A stretch of DNA of 56,172 bases from Candidatus Heimdallarchaeota archaeon (GCA_030668875.1 DAOVER010000023.1:1-56172), one strand, 5' to 3'. Positions 35,332-45,254 are shown, counted from the stretch's first letter. The notes: generated from the letters alone by a model not told the origin. Numbers and translations: made by a program.

Positions 35332-36317
35332 TCCTTTATTTCAGGTTCCAATTCCTCGGTTTTTTTATCTACAGATAACTCTTCTACTTTAGATTCATTA
35401 TCAGTTAAATCTTTATCTGATTTCTCTAATTCTTTCTTTTTAACGACCCTATTGGAAAGCACACTGGCTATAATTAGCATCAACACTAGAACACCAAAGA
35501 TAATATAAAAAATCAGATTAAACTGCCCTGAAACAGCTTCAAGATTATTAGGTGTAAGATTACGAATGAATTCAGCAATGTTAGTTTCTCCCAAAGGAAT
35601 CATAGAACCAAGATCACTAGGTGTAAGATTACAAATGAGTTCAGTGATGTGAATTAACCCTGAAGGGATCATAGCAGCACCAAAAAATGCAAAGAAAAAT
35701 GCTCTTGGAATAGAACCAATAAAAGTTGCTAGTGTATATGGTTTACATTTGATATTAGATAATCCAGCTGCGTAAGAGACAGGATCAAACATTATCAAAG
35801 GCACAGCGCGACCAACAATTATTGCCCAGATACCCCACCTCGCAATCCAGATATCCACAACTAAAATAAATTTATCAGCAAGGCTTACATATTCACCAGC
35901 TGATTCAATAATTGGACGACCTCCTTTTACAGCAAGAAAATACGTTACAATACCACTAATAACAGACCCAATAACACCAATAACCATTCCTGGCCAAAGA
36001 CCAAAAATCATCCCAGCAGAGAGGAGTATAAGTTCTGAAGGAATTGGTGCTATTAGACTTTGTAGAATCATCAGAGCAAGAAATACTAGATATGCCCACC
36101 AACCAATATTCAATAAAGGAAGGATAAAATAATCACGAATCAAACTGAAAAGGAAAGTTTCATCAACAAAAGTCCACACTAATACCGCAATAGAAATTAT
36201 TACAATTAGTGTAAATAGTATGACCATCACAATCTTTTTTGTTGTCCATTCAACCTTTTTTCTTCCGGCTGAAGTTAATTTTTCATCTTGGGAATGTTCA
36301 ACTTGTGATTTAGGCAT
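35328..36317 (-). CDS. DedA/VTT (SNARE-associated) family membrane protein
   Basis: Family members are polytopic membrane proteins, some acting as lipid scramblases or flippases. A charged N-terminus is followed by a helix (IVMVILFTLIVIISIAVLVW), then the family core: FLALMILQSLIAPIPSELIL, LLSAGMIFGLWPGMVIGVIG, GIVTYFLAVKGGRP, WGIWAIIVGRAVPLIMFDPV and YAAGLSNIKCKPYTLATFIG. The core is interrupted before the last helix by two tandem copies of a 23-residue segment (MIPSGLIHITELICNLTPSD... and MIPLGETNIAEFIRNLTPNN...). The tail after the last helix is long and highly charged (about 40 residues). Confidence 0.85.
   Translation of the reverse strand: MPKSQVEHSQDEKLTSAGRKKVEWTTKKIVMVILFTLIVIISIAVLVWTFVDETFLFSLIRDYFILPLLNIGWWAYLVFLALMILQSLIAPIPSELILLSAGMIFGLWPGMVIGVIGSVISGIVTYFLAVKGGRPIIESAGEYVSLADKFILVVDIWIARWGIWAIIVGRAVPLIMFDPVSYAAGLSNIKCKPYTLATFIGSIPRAFFFAFFGAAMIPSGLIHITELICNLTPSDLGSMIPLGETNIAEFIRNLTPNNLEAVSGQFNLIFYIIFGVLVLMLIIASVLSNRVVKKKELEKSDKDLTDNESKVEELSVDKKTEELEPEIKD
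35551..35688 (-). repeat. Tandem 69-base duplication inside the DedA-like gene
   Basis: Two copies (35551-35619, 35620-35688) in frame, each encoding a 23-residue MIP...NLTP... segment. Divergence between copies is modest, mostly single substitutions, so the duplication is fairly recent. Confidence 0.75.
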
Positions 36318-36439
36318 ACATTAGAAAACTTCTCGCTTCATAAAAATATTTCCAATATATCACAGAATTATTCAAAAAAAGGTTTTGGATGTTTTCGAAA
36401 TTTATCCTTTCTTGTAATGAAATACCTGAATTTTAAAGA

Positions 36440-36572
36440 TTAATGAGCATTAATGCCATACATAGATGATGAGAATAAATTCTCAGTGTTTTTGAGAATT
36501 TGTTTATCTATTTGTTATTAGGTTGGCTTTTACTCGCACGCACACAAGAAATAAATTCTCACACAAGTGAGA
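36440..36572. promoter_or_regulatory. Cluster of dyads between the DedA-like and ABC permease genes
   Basis: GCATTAATGC (36447-36456) is a perfect palindrome. AATTCTCA (36478-36485) pairs with TGAGAATT (36493-36500). GAGAAT and ATTCTC (36471-36484) form a third dyad overlapping it. TCTCAC and GTGAGA (36557-36572) form a fourth. The eleven-base string ATAAATTCTCA occurs twice (36475, 36551). The rest of this 331-base gap contains the TATA box of the permease gene. Confidence 0.45.
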
Positions 36573-36617
36573 CAATGCCGTCTTAAGCCATAGAAGTGCA
36601 TAATTACCATACAATAA

Positions 36618-36627
36618 AAATATAAAG
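36618..36627 (+). promoter_or_regulatory. TATA box for the FtsX-type permease operon
   Basis: AAATATAAAG is centred 27 bases before the ATG at 36649, implying a leaderless transcript. Confidence 0.55.
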
Positions 36628-36648
36628 GCGCAGTTCTTCACCACACTA

Positions 36649-39600
36649 ATGAATATAAAAAAACGTTTGATTCCTTTACTAATATTAATGCTTACATTCA
36701 CTAGTTCAGTGCTAGTTTCAAGTCAAACTGGTGAAGAAGAGACTTCACAATCTGAAGATCTTTTATTATTAACGAAATTTGAAGGAAACGAGCAAGAAGT
36801 CACATCTCGAACTGTAATTGATGAATCTGGTAATCTTCACTTCTTCGGAAGAATACAGTATGATAATGGTACTTTCTTTATCTTTCATGCAGTTGGTGAT
36901 AGCATTGTTATCATCATAAGGGAAGATAATAGCGATGAATATTTCATGCCTTTCGTTGTTCTTGGAGGTGTAGTCCTGTTTTATTCTTTCCACACTTTCT
37001 ACGGAACTTCGAAATATTATATGTATAAATGGACGCCAGATTCTTCTGAGAATATTCAGTTCTTCACTAGCAATGAAATTTTTTCTTTTAACCCTACGAT
37101 CTACATTTACTATAACGAATCTTTCAACGGTTTTCATATGTTCATTATGACAATGTCAACTGAAGGATCTGACCCATTGTCAGAAGTTGTAAAAACAAAA
37201 ATAAGAGAATTAACAGTAAGTATGGAAGGTACTTGTGTATTTGGTGAATGGTGGGTGATTGATTATGAGTATGATCTTCTTATTGATTTTGATTATGTCA
37301 ATGGACAACTTTATGCTCAATACAGATACACGTTTCCATACAATCCAATTCACAAATATTATACTCTTATAACTAGTTTTAACAACACCTACATCTCAAA
37401 TTACATGGAAATAGAAGAAGGAGGTTTTGATCCTATTTTTTATGTGACTGAAGATGACACTTTGCATACAAGGTTAATTAGAAATGGAAAGTTGTACTAT
37501 TTAGATTATGAAATAAATGATACTATATCCTTTGAACTGTTCAATGTCACTGATATTGGAATATCAACTTATAAGGATTATTTCATCTTCGAATACGATG
37601 GTTACGAAACGTTTATTTTCAATTCTGAACCATTTATAGGATATGAGGACTTCTTCGAGGATAAGGAGTTAAAATCGCAAGTTATAGTTCTTAAGAATAA
37701 TTATACACATTTTGAAAGAGAAGAATTTTATCTTTATAATGTTCCCTACCTAGATAATTACCACTCATTTTACATGCAACAATATGAGAATGGTTCGAAT
37801 GTTTATGTCCACACTACAGTTTTAGGAAGGGAAAATTTCGATCAAAGGAGATTGGTTGAAGATACATACATTGGAGTATATATTACAACAGATTTGCCTA
37901 TTAGTTATAGTGAGGAGCCATTGGTTATTGGTTTAATAGTTTTAACATCTTTCCAGCAGTTCTGGATGAATATAGGCATTTATCTCGCAATTGCAATAGG
38001 GACGGGTTTATTATTATATCTCATTTTCAAGAAAAAGGTTCATAAGATATTTTCTGATATTGGAAAGTTCCTCGTTAGACCTGGTAAGAAAGCTAGTGTT
38101 AAATTTTCACTGATTTTTATTAACATTTGGAATTATATTTCAAATATATTTTCAACACTTTACATACTCTTCAAAACAAATAAGAGAAGACATCTGATGA
38201 ACCTGATTGGTATGACAATTCTGTCTCTCATACTAATTACAAGTACAAGTCTATACAATTCCAAACAAAGAGTGCTTCTATCTGAATATACAGATAATAT
38301 TGACTTGATTCACAATAGTATTCCTTCTATGAGTATGACAATCAATTATGATACCTTTGCTCGAGGTTCAAGTGAACCAATAATTGAGGACTTCAGTGAA
38401 GCAGCGTTAAGTGAGATTTTTACTCAGTTTAAACTAGAGTATAAGACACTTGCAAGTATTATTGGTGATGTAGATTATGGTTCTTTTATGTATGGTACAG
38501 GGATGAATCCTGATGATAATGATTCCTTTTCAGGTTTGAGTTATCTAGGTGTTTCTACAAGAGCACAACCTTTACTTGAAGTGATGTTATTTGAAGGTAG
38601 ATTGCCAGAAACAGTAGGCGAAGTTGTTATATCACTTGATTTAGCTGCAGATGTAGGATTAGGTATTAATGATTCAATGAAGGTATTTGGAGCTCAAAGA
38701 AGTTATTACAATTTTGATTTAGGTGAAACATATGGACTTGTAAAAATAGTCGGATTTGTTGAACCTATAAGACTGGATTTATTACTAGAGTATTCAAGGG
38801 TTAACGATATACCATTTGACACAGTAAAAGTGTTAGGTAGTTTCGGTGGAGCATGTATAACTTACAATGACTTCTATTTTACAAGCTTAGAAGGGTTAAA
38901 TCCGTATTACACGACAATTACAACTTATGTTCAGTTTCTTTATGATTTTACTGAATTTAGCCCTACATCTATGGAAACATTAAGAATAGAACAAGAGGAG
39001 ATCATTGCAAATAATGCTCATGATTTTGATTTTGCAGAATTTGCAACTTGGCACTTTTCAAACGAACTAGGAACTGTAATCGACACACTCGGTCCAAAAA
39101 TAAATTCTTCCATTTTCCTATTCTTTACATTAGCTATACCAATCCTATATTTAGCAATTTTCTTAATTTTTGAAACTAATGAATTATATAGCAAGAGCAT
39201 GGAACAGGAAATCGAGATTTTCAAATCAAAAGGTTTGTCTACGGGGAGGATTGCAATGAATTACACGGCATTAAAAGTTACTGAAGCTATCCTGGCAACT
39301 GCAATTGGATTTGGATTATCAATGGCTTTAACACCCGCGTTGATTAAGATGGATACATTCGTCACATTCAACAATACATTTGCAGCAATTGATGTGTCAA
39401 GTATTCCTATTGCAGCAGCATTCACAATTCTTGCATTAATACTAATATCACTACCTAAAACAATAAGCACTGCTAGAACGAAGAGAAAAGAGCAAAAAAC
39501 TCCTCAAAGAATTGTACTATTGCTGAAGAAAATCAGATTACCAACCATTCTACTAATTGTGGTTGGGGGAGTAATCATGTATCTAAGTTTCTTGTTATAC

Positions 39601-40968
39601 AGGTACTTATTTAGTGCAGTAACAGAAAGTGGAAGCAACTTATTAATGATATTCATCTATATTGCAGGAACTGGAGTACTTTTAGCTTTGCTGGGGTTTG
39701 GACTCCTACTGAAAGATTTACATTCAATAACTATGATAGCAATAAGTAAAATTGCTTGGATGATAAAGAAATCTGTAGCTTCTTTCTCATTAATAGAGAT
39801 TCGCTCTGATGTTCATATATTCAATAACATATTTCTGACATTCTTCATTCTTGTAGGAATAATTCTACCGTCAATTATATGTCCCGTATCAGTTCAGTAT
39901 AATTTTGATAAAGATGCGTCAATGTATACAGGTGCAGATCTCTACGTAAAAAACTGGAATGACGAAAATATAACGCTGTTAGCTGAAATCGAGTCATTAC
40001 CAGAAGTAGTTAGTACAGCCAATATATCAGCTATTGATGCCCATTACGAAGGAGAACAAATTAACATCTATCTTCTCAATAATATTACGGAATATCTAGC
40101 AACGACATATACTCCACCAAAAGACATGTTCCCTGATTGGGAAGAAAAAATTGAATCTCTTGATGACAATACAACTATGTTGACTTCTCAATTCTTCAAA
40201 GTAGAAATAGCCGAGGGGTGGAATAGTTTTATGTGGTCCAATCATCATCAAACTTTCAACTCTACCTTCCAAATCAAAGGTGTTTTTGACTACTTCCCTG
40301 TTTTTTATGATGTTGGTCCTTTTATTGATGGAAAATCAAGGAGGGTCAATGCTCTAGCAATTGCAGAACATAATTACCAATACATTGAACCTGCTATAGT
40401 AGAATTTGGAAGTTATAAAGATAGGCTTCTGATAAAGCTAGCTAATGATGCAGATCATTCTGTAGTAAAACACTATCTAGAAGAGCATTATCAATTCACC
40501 GTAGTGTCAGCTGTAGAAGAAGGAGAAGAATCACAATTTGCAAGCTATCCATTCTACTCTATAATATCAGCAGAATTTGCAATGTCAATACTAATCGCCC
40601 TGATAGCAATAGTGTTTATTAGTATAACAAACCCAATAAAACTCTTGCAACAAAGAACAAACAAAAATGATAGATTAAAGAAAATGGGAATATCAACAAA
40701 AAGAATCATCCAATTAGCGGCAGTTGAAACGTTCATTGCTGGAGTGTTTCCAGGTTTAGTAATGGGTGCAGGACTTGGTTTCGGGTTAATAGGAATGTTC
40801 ATCTGGGCAACAACGAGTTTCTTCTACTCAGGAATGGGTTTTAAGATCGTAATATCTCCAATAGCACTAATTATCAGCTTTGTAATAGCACCTGTGTTAT
40901 TCTATGCAATATTCTATTTTGCTATGAAACGAAATTATGCAAAATATTTACCAAGGAATCTGGAGTGA
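36649..40968 (+). CDS. Large FtsX/MacB-type ABC permease with N-terminal ectodomain
   Basis: A 1439-residue permease. After a signal sequence (residues 1-27) comes a beta-rich ectodomain of about 400 residues that I do not recognise. A membrane helix at 439-460, a cytoplasmic stretch and a second helix near 517-537 lead to a MacB-like periplasmic domain. The first FtsX core (three helices about 821-940) follows, then a helix pair near 964-1021, a second start helix near 1060, a second extracellular domain, and a second FtsX core (about 1304-1425). One polypeptide thus supplies both permease halves. The downstream ATPase gene overlaps its stop codon. MacB-type systems move lipids, peptides or transmit mechanical force; the substrate here is unknown. 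Confidence 0.85.
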   Translation: MNIKKRLIPLLILMLTFTSSVLVSSQTGEEETSQSEDLLLLTKFEGNEQEVTSRTVIDESGNLHFFGRIQYDNGTFFIFHAVGDSIVIIIREDNSDEYFMPFVVLGGVVLFYSFHTFYGTSKYYMYKWTPDSSENIQFFTSNEIFSFNPTIYIYYNESFNGFHMFIMTMSTEGSDPLSEVVKTKIRELTVSMEGTCVFGEWWVIDYEYDLLIDFDYVNGQLYAQYRYTFPYNPIHKYYTLITSFNNTYISNYMEIEEGGFDPIFYVTEDDTLHTRLIRNGKLYYLDYEINDTISFELFNVTDIGISTYKDYFIFEYDGYETFIFNSEPFIGYEDFFEDKELKSQVIVLKNNYTHFEREEFYLYNVPYLDNYHSFYMQQYENGSNVYVHTTVLGRENFDQRRLVEDTYIGVYITTDLPISYSEEPLVIGLIVLTSFQQFWMNIGIYLAIAIGTGLLLYLIFKKKVHKIFSDIGKFLVRPGKKASVKFSLIFINIWNYISNIFSTLYILFKTNKRRHLMNLIGMTILSLILITSTSLYNSKQRVLLSEYTDNIDLIHNSIPSMSMTINYDTFARGSSEPIIEDFSEAALSEIFTQFKLEYKTLASIIGDVDYGSFMYGTGMNPDDNDSFSGLSYLGVSTRAQPLLEVMLFEGRLPETVGEVVISLDLAADVGLGINDSMKVFGAQRSYYNFDLGETYGLVKIVGFVEPIRLDLLLEYSRVNDIPFDTVKVLGSFGGACITYNDFYFTSLEGLNPYYTTITTYVQFLYDFTEFSPTSMETLRIEQEEIIANNAHDFDFAEFATWHFSNELGTVIDTLGPKINSSIFLFFTLAIPILYLAIFLIFETNELYSKSMEQEIEIFKSKGLSTGRIAMNYTALKVTEAILATAIGFGLSMALTPALIKMDTFVTFNNTFAAIDVSSIPIAAAFTILALILISLPKTISTARTKRKEQKTPQRIVLLLKKIRLPTILLIVVGGVIMYLSFLLYRYLFSAVTESGSNLLMIFIYIAGTGVLLALLGFGLLLKDLHSITMIAISKIAWMIKKSVASFSLIEIRSDVHIFNNIFLTFFILVGIILPSIICPVSVQYNFDKDASMYTGADLYVKNWNDENITLLAEIESLPEVVSTANISAIDAHYEGEQINIYLLNNITEYLATTYTPPKDMFPDWEEKIESLDDNTTMLTSQFFKVEIAEGWNSFMWSNHHQTFNSTFQIKGVFDYFPVFYDVGPFIDGKSRRVNALAIAEHNYQYIEPAIVEFGSYKDRLLIKLANDADHSVVKHYLEEHYQFTVVSAVEEGEESQFASYPFYSIISAEFAMSILIALIAIVFISITNPIKLLQQRTNKNDRLKKMGISTKRIIQLAAVETFIAGVFPGLVMGAGLGFGLIGMFIWATTSFFYSGMGFKIVISPIALIISFVIAPVLFYAIFYFAMKRNYAKYLPRNLE

Positions 40969-40973
40969 TAAAA

Positions 40974-42710
40974 ATGATAAGATGTGTAGACCTAATAAAA
41001 ATCTATCACGACACTGTTACCGAATACAAGGTTTCAGCATTACGTGGATTGGACTTAGATATTCAAGACGGAGAACTTGCTTCAATCATTGGTCCTTCAG
41101 GAGCTGGTAAATCAACATTAATCAACATACTTTCAGGAATAGATACTCCTACAGGAGGATTAGTGTTAATAAAAGGTATTCAGATAGATAGACTAACTGA
41201 AAGAGAAAGAAGAGATTTCAGATACAACAACATAGGGCTAGTAAATCAGTTCACAAGCAGAAATCTATTCAACAACTTAACAGTAAGAGAAAATCTGATA
41301 ATGCCAATGAAAATGAGTTTCATGCCAAGAGAAGTACAGAAGAAGGAAACAAACGATTTGCTAGATTTGTTCAACTTGAAACATGTAAAACATAACAAAG
41401 CAACGAAAATCTCAGGTGGGGAATCTATGAGGTTGTCGGTAGCTATTGCATTAGCTAGAAAACCTCACTTCATTTTAGCGGACGAGCCAACAGGTCAATT
41501 AGATAGTAAAAATACATTTGAAATAATTGATACTTTGAAAAGTGTAAACAAAGAGCTAGGCACTACTATATTGATTGTTACTCACGATGTCAGGTATAGA
41601 GGAGTTTTCAATAAAAGTTTTCTCATCAGAGATGGTAGGCTTGTTGGTGTTGGTCAAGATATGAAAAGACAGCAACTAGATTTTCTCAAAGATGCTTCTG
41701 TTCTTAATCGAGTTTATATTGACCCCTCGAACACCATTCGCATACCTGATAGAATCAAATCTTCTGTTGCTTTGCGTGATGCTGCAGAACTTGATGTTCA
41801 TCCTTCCAAGAAAATTGCATTGATGTGGAATCCAGATTTGGTAAGTAAAGAAGACGTGATTGAAATCTTGAAACAACCTCCTGATCAGTGGGCAGAAACA
41901 AAAGATGAGATTACATTTGAAGATGTAGAATACCTATTTGACCGCCATTTCAAACCAGATCCTAATGCTAAAACTTTGATTAAAGTAAAAAATGTTGAGA
42001 AAGGATACGAGATTTTGGGACGAATTAACCCCGTGATAAAGGGAATAGATTTAGAGATAAATGAAGGAGATTTAGTATTTATTTCTGGACCAAGTGGGGT
42101 AGGAAAGACAACTCTTCTCAACCTCATAGCTGGATTAATCAAACCCAATAAGGGTAGAATAAGCATTGGAAAACAAACAATATCGAAGATGAGTGATACA
42201 CAAGTTTCTGACTTTAGACTGGCTAATATTGCCTATATAACTCAATATCACAGTTTGTTTGAACCCATACAACTTGAGGACAACTTGTTGATTCCTTATC
42301 TTTTCCAAGGAATACCATTTGATCAAGAATATGCGACTCACATCACCAAACAATGCCATATCGACCATAAACTTCTATCTTATCCAGATGAATTATCTGC
42401 AGGTGAAAAACAACGTGCCACACTTTCACTAGCTCTTACAAGAAAAACCCCAATACTTTTAGCAGATGAACCTACGGCTAATATGGACAGTGACCTAGCA
42501 AGATCAGTTATGGATACGTTAATGGATGTAGTTGAGGCGAATCGCTCAACCTTCTTAATGTGTTCTCACGACCTTTCTTTGTTGCGACCAGGTTTCCGTC
42601 ATTTGAAAATTTCAGATGGAAAAATCGTAGATGATGTTAGAATTACTAAAAAATCTCTCAAAAAGATTCTTAAAGAATATCTTCAAATTGAAGACGAGAA
42701 AAAGGGTTAG
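40974..42710 (+). CDS. Double-domain ABC ATPase of the MacB/LolD type
   Basis: Start set at the ATG at 40974, which follows a strong GGAGTGAT ribosome-binding site that itself overlaps the permease stop; the frame opens three codons earlier at GTG. Two complete nucleotide-binding domains are fused. The first has Walker A GPSGAGKST near residue 43, signature ISGGES near 145 and Walker B FILADEP near 167. The second has GPSGVGKTT near 377, signature LSAGEKQR near 480 and ILLADEP near 503. A linker of about 90 residues (220-330) separates them. The double ATPase matches the double permease one to one. ISGGES and LSAGE are mild variants of LSGGQ. Confidence 0.93.
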   Translation: MIRCVDLIKIYHDTVTEYKVSALRGLDLDIQDGELASIIGPSGAGKSTLINILSGIDTPTGGLVLIKGIQIDRLTERERRDFRYNNIGLVNQFTSRNLFNNLTVRENLIMPMKMSFMPREVQKKETNDLLDLFNLKHVKHNKATKISGGESMRLSVAIALARKPHFILADEPTGQLDSKNTFEIIDTLKSVNKELGTTILIVTHDVRYRGVFNKSFLIRDGRLVGVGQDMKRQQLDFLKDASVLNRVYIDPSNTIRIPDRIKSSVALRDAAELDVHPSKKIALMWNPDLVSKEDVIEILKQPPDQWAETKDEITFEDVEYLFDRHFKPDPNAKTLIKVKNVEKGYEILGRINPVIKGIDLEINEGDLVFISGPSGVGKTTLLNLIAGLIKPNKGRISIGKQTISKMSDTQVSDFRLANIAYITQYHSLFEPIQLEDNLLIPYLFQGIPFDQEYATHITKQCHIDHKLLSYPDELSAGEKQRATLSLALTRKTPILLADEPTANMDSDLARSVMDTLMDVVEANRSTFLMCSHDLSLLRPGFRHLKISDGKIVDDVRITKKSLKKILKEYLQIEDEKKG

Positions 42711-42738
42711 TTATTTCCTCTCTTTTCTTTTTTCTTTC
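42711..42738 (+). terminator. T-rich terminator after the ABC operon
   Basis: A pyrimidine-rich run of T tracts starts directly after the ATPase stop, as expected for archaeal intrinsic termination. Confidence 0.45.
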
Positions 42739-42814
42739 ATATTCATTATCAGAATTATTTTCACAAGAAGGAATCATTTAAAACTATTAGAGAAATAATT
42801 TAGTTGATTGCAAG

Positions 42815-44353
42815 ATGAAACACCGACTTAACGCATATTTCATATTGAGTGGAGAATTACCACTGGAGAGCAAAGAAGATTTAGAGGAATTTTTTATCCA
42901 ATTTAGTGAAAAAATCCAACAATCTAAGAAGGAAGGAAACTTTGACATCACTTGGTCAATAAAAGGAAGCGAACTAGCTCTAAAAATATCTTCAGTTGAC
43001 TCAATATCACCTCATGTAGCAATTCTTAGAATCAGAAAACAATTAGCTGCTGCAATAGGGAAGAAATATAGAGTTGGTTTAAGAGGTTTTAAATTCAAAG
43101 ATTACAAAATTGCCACAGAAATTGAAGACCAACCAATTAAAGAATTTACCCTACCTTTAACTAAAAAACTAACTTTCTCTGAAAAAGAAGGTAAGAATTG
43201 GGTTGAAATAGAAATCGACCCCGAGATATCTGAAGATTTCGTTGAGAAAGGGACAATTGAGCGTATTGTTCGCAGAGTGAGTGAAAAGATTTCTAAACAG
43301 AAATTTGGTGCTAAAAAAGAACATCACGATATTGTTTGGTATAGTGGTGAAAAAGAGTTATTCACAAAAGACAATCCTACACAATTGATGCAAGAAGCAA
43401 ATTGGATTCAACGCACCAACTACAGAAATCAATGGATATTAACTCCTACGATAACGACTTTGTCTGAAGCACTAAAGCAGATAATGGTTGATTACATCTA
43501 TAAACCACTGGGTTTTGATCAAATGATGATCCCTAAGTTAGTAGACTGGTCAGTATGGTTACGTTCAGAACATGCAGAAGGATTATATCAAGGAGGTTTT
43601 GAACCCTATTTTGTTGTTCAACCTAAGGAGCCAACTCCAGAATATTTCGAAGAAATTGCTGATTATATAACAGTTACAAAAACTATTCCAGAAGATATGT
43701 TATCGGAAAAGGTTACTGCACCCATAGGTGGATTATCTTATGCCCAGTGTCCTCCTTTTTGGCCCTGGTTGCAGGGCAGGACCTTAGCTAAAGAGAGTCT
43801 CCCAATAAAAGTGTATGATTGGTCTGGACCAACATATCGATATGAATCTGGGTCTGCTTATGGATTTGAAAGAGTAGATGAACTTCATCGTATTGAAACG
43901 CTATTCATTGGAACTCCTGAACAAACTAGAAAGATAGGGAAAGATGTCAGAAATAAGCTAAGAGCTGTCTTTGAAAAAGCTCTAGAGTTAGAGTTCAGAG
44001 AAGCTCGGGTGCTTCCATGGTGGCTCCAGCAATCAGCTCGTGAAGACCAAGAAGATTTAGACGAACTAGTTGTAGGAACTATTGATTTCGAAGCTTATAT
44101 GCCTTATAGAGGTAGTAGAAAAGACAGTGAATGGTTAGAAATACAAAACATATCAATTATAGGCCAAAAATATCCAAAAGGTTTCTCAGTCAAGGCTGAG
44201 AGTAATCTAGAACTCTGGAGTGGTTGTGGCGGAGGTTCGTTTGAAAGATTTCTTACAGCATTTATCTCTCAAAAAGGTCTTAACCCAGATGATTGGCCTA
44301 GTGAGTTTAAGAAATATTTTGATAAACTACCTACACCAGTGAAGTTCCATTAA
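42815..44353 (+). CDS. serS2: Type-2 (archaeal, zinc-dependent) seryl-tRNA synthetase
   Basis: Charges tRNA-Ser with serine. The sequence is the rare archaeal type, known from some methanogens, rather than the common bacterial/eukaryotic SerRS. The active-site zinc ligands are visible as Cys near residue 309 (YAQCPPFWPW), Glu in DELHRIETLF near 354, and Cys near 468 (WSGCGGGSFERF). Motif 2 lies at GPTYRYESGSAYGFERVDEL, and motif 3 ends the protein. The N-terminal tRNA-binding domain (1-165) has the family opening LNAYFILSGELP. The length of 512 residues is normal. A TATA-like CATTTAAAAC (42775-42784) lies 36 bases before the ATG. Confidence 0.92.
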   Translation: MKHRLNAYFILSGELPLESKEDLEEFFIQFSEKIQQSKKEGNFDITWSIKGSELALKISSVDSISPHVAILRIRKQLAAAIGKKYRVGLRGFKFKDYKIATEIEDQPIKEFTLPLTKKLTFSEKEGKNWVEIEIDPEISEDFVEKGTIERIVRRVSEKISKQKFGAKKEHHDIVWYSGEKELFTKDNPTQLMQEANWIQRTNYRNQWILTPTITTLSEALKQIMVDYIYKPLGFDQMMIPKLVDWSVWLRSEHAEGLYQGGFEPYFVVQPKEPTPEYFEEIADYITVTKTIPEDMLSEKVTAPIGGLSYAQCPPFWPWLQGRTLAKESLPIKVYDWSGPTYRYESGSAYGFERVDELHRIETLFIGTPEQTRKIGKDVRNKLRAVFEKALELEFREARVLPWWLQQSAREDQEDLDELVVGTIDFEAYMPYRGSRKDSEWLEIQNISIIGQKYPKGFSVKAESNLELWSGCGGGSFERFLTAFISQKGLNPDDWPSEFKKYFDKLPTPVKFH

Positions 44354-44415
44354 TTTCACTCATTATTCTGATATAATTAAATAGTCAAAGGTTTTACAAG
44401 CATGAAATTTTTTGA

Positions 44416-45198
44416 TTAGTTTAAGTGTTTCAGCTTTTGCTTGAAATACAATTTCTGAGCATTAGTTTTCTCATCATTTATTTTTTGAGTAATTGTTAGA
44501 ATTGCATTTGCTTCTTTACAGATCTCCTTTGTTTTAAATCCATTCACTCGCAAAAATAATATTAGCTCTTCTTCTGTAAAAGCTCTTAAAATCATCTCAT
44601 CTTTGAAAGAACTCTTTTCATTATTTTCCTCTATTTCATATTCTGCTACCCATTTCCATGTCCACCCATGTTCTAAATCAATAGATGTGGAACTCTTTCG
44701 AGTATAGTTCCTTCCTTCATACTTAGATTTATGGGTAGATTGTTCTCTGAAATTTGTAAATATCTCTTCTGCATTGAAATTGTCAAATAGCAACCATCCT
44801 TCTTTCTGAAGTATTTCATTAATGGAGTATAGGGCAAACATAACATCATGGTTAGTTGTCATATGAGTAAATGTTCTGCCAGTTACCACAACAGCATCAA
44901 ATTTTTCTTTTAATTTTATGTTTCGCATGTCACCTAAGATAAATTTTCCTTCAGGAACCAATTCTCTGGCAAGTTTAATCATTTCTTTTGAATTATCTAA
45001 ACCGGTATAGTCATACTCGTTGTTTATGAAGTATTTGGCAAGATTCCCGCTCCCACTTCCAATTTCTAATATTTTCTTGCATTTTAACTTAGATAGATAT
45101 CGATGATATAATTGAAAATCTTCCTCATAATTAAAAATTGCTTGATACATTTCATGATACACTTTAGAGTGTTCTGTGTAAATCTTTAGAATCTTCAT
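44416..45198 (-). CDS. Class I SAM-dependent methyltransferase
   Basis: Start set at the ATG at 45198, 27 bases from a TATA box; the frame extends five codons to a TTG. Motif I is KILEIGSGSGNLAKYF near residue 45, motif II DYTGLDNSKEMIKLA, motif III-like FILGDMRNI and motif IV FDAVVVTGRTFTH. The post-motif strand is EGWLLFDNFNAEE. This is the Methyltransf_25/11 type acting on a small molecule or other unknown acceptor. The C-terminal part (about 150-260) is a beta-sheet cap typical of the family. It lies between SerRS and threonine aldolase but on the opposite strand, so no shared pathway is implied. Confidence 0.85.
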   Translation of the reverse strand: MKILKIYTEHSKVYHEMYQAIFNYEEDFQLYHRYLSKLKCKKILEIGSGSGNLAKYFINNEYDYTGLDNSKEMIKLARELVPEGKFILGDMRNIKLKEKFDAVVVTGRTFTHMTTNHDVMFALYSINEILQKEGWLLFDNFNAEEIFTNFREQSTHKSKYEGRNYTRKSSTSIDLEHGWTWKWVAEYEIEENNEKSSFKDEMILRAFTEEELILFLRVNGFKTKEICKEANAILTITQKINDEKTNAQKLYFKQKLKHLN

Positions 45199-45219
45199 TA
45201 GAATACTGAACAAATTACT

Positions 45220-45230
45220 CTATATAAATC
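45220..45230 (-). promoter_or_regulatory. TATA box for the methyltransferase
   Basis: The minus strand reads GATTTATATAG, centred 27 bases before the ATG at 45198. Confidence 0.5.
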
Positions 45231-45254
45231 TCATTCAATAAATTTCTTTTAGAT

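Noticed and set aside
36504..36701. Minus-strand open frame in the permease promoter region
   Set aside because: It crosses the TATA box and the start of the permease gene, has a poor composition and covers the dyad cluster.
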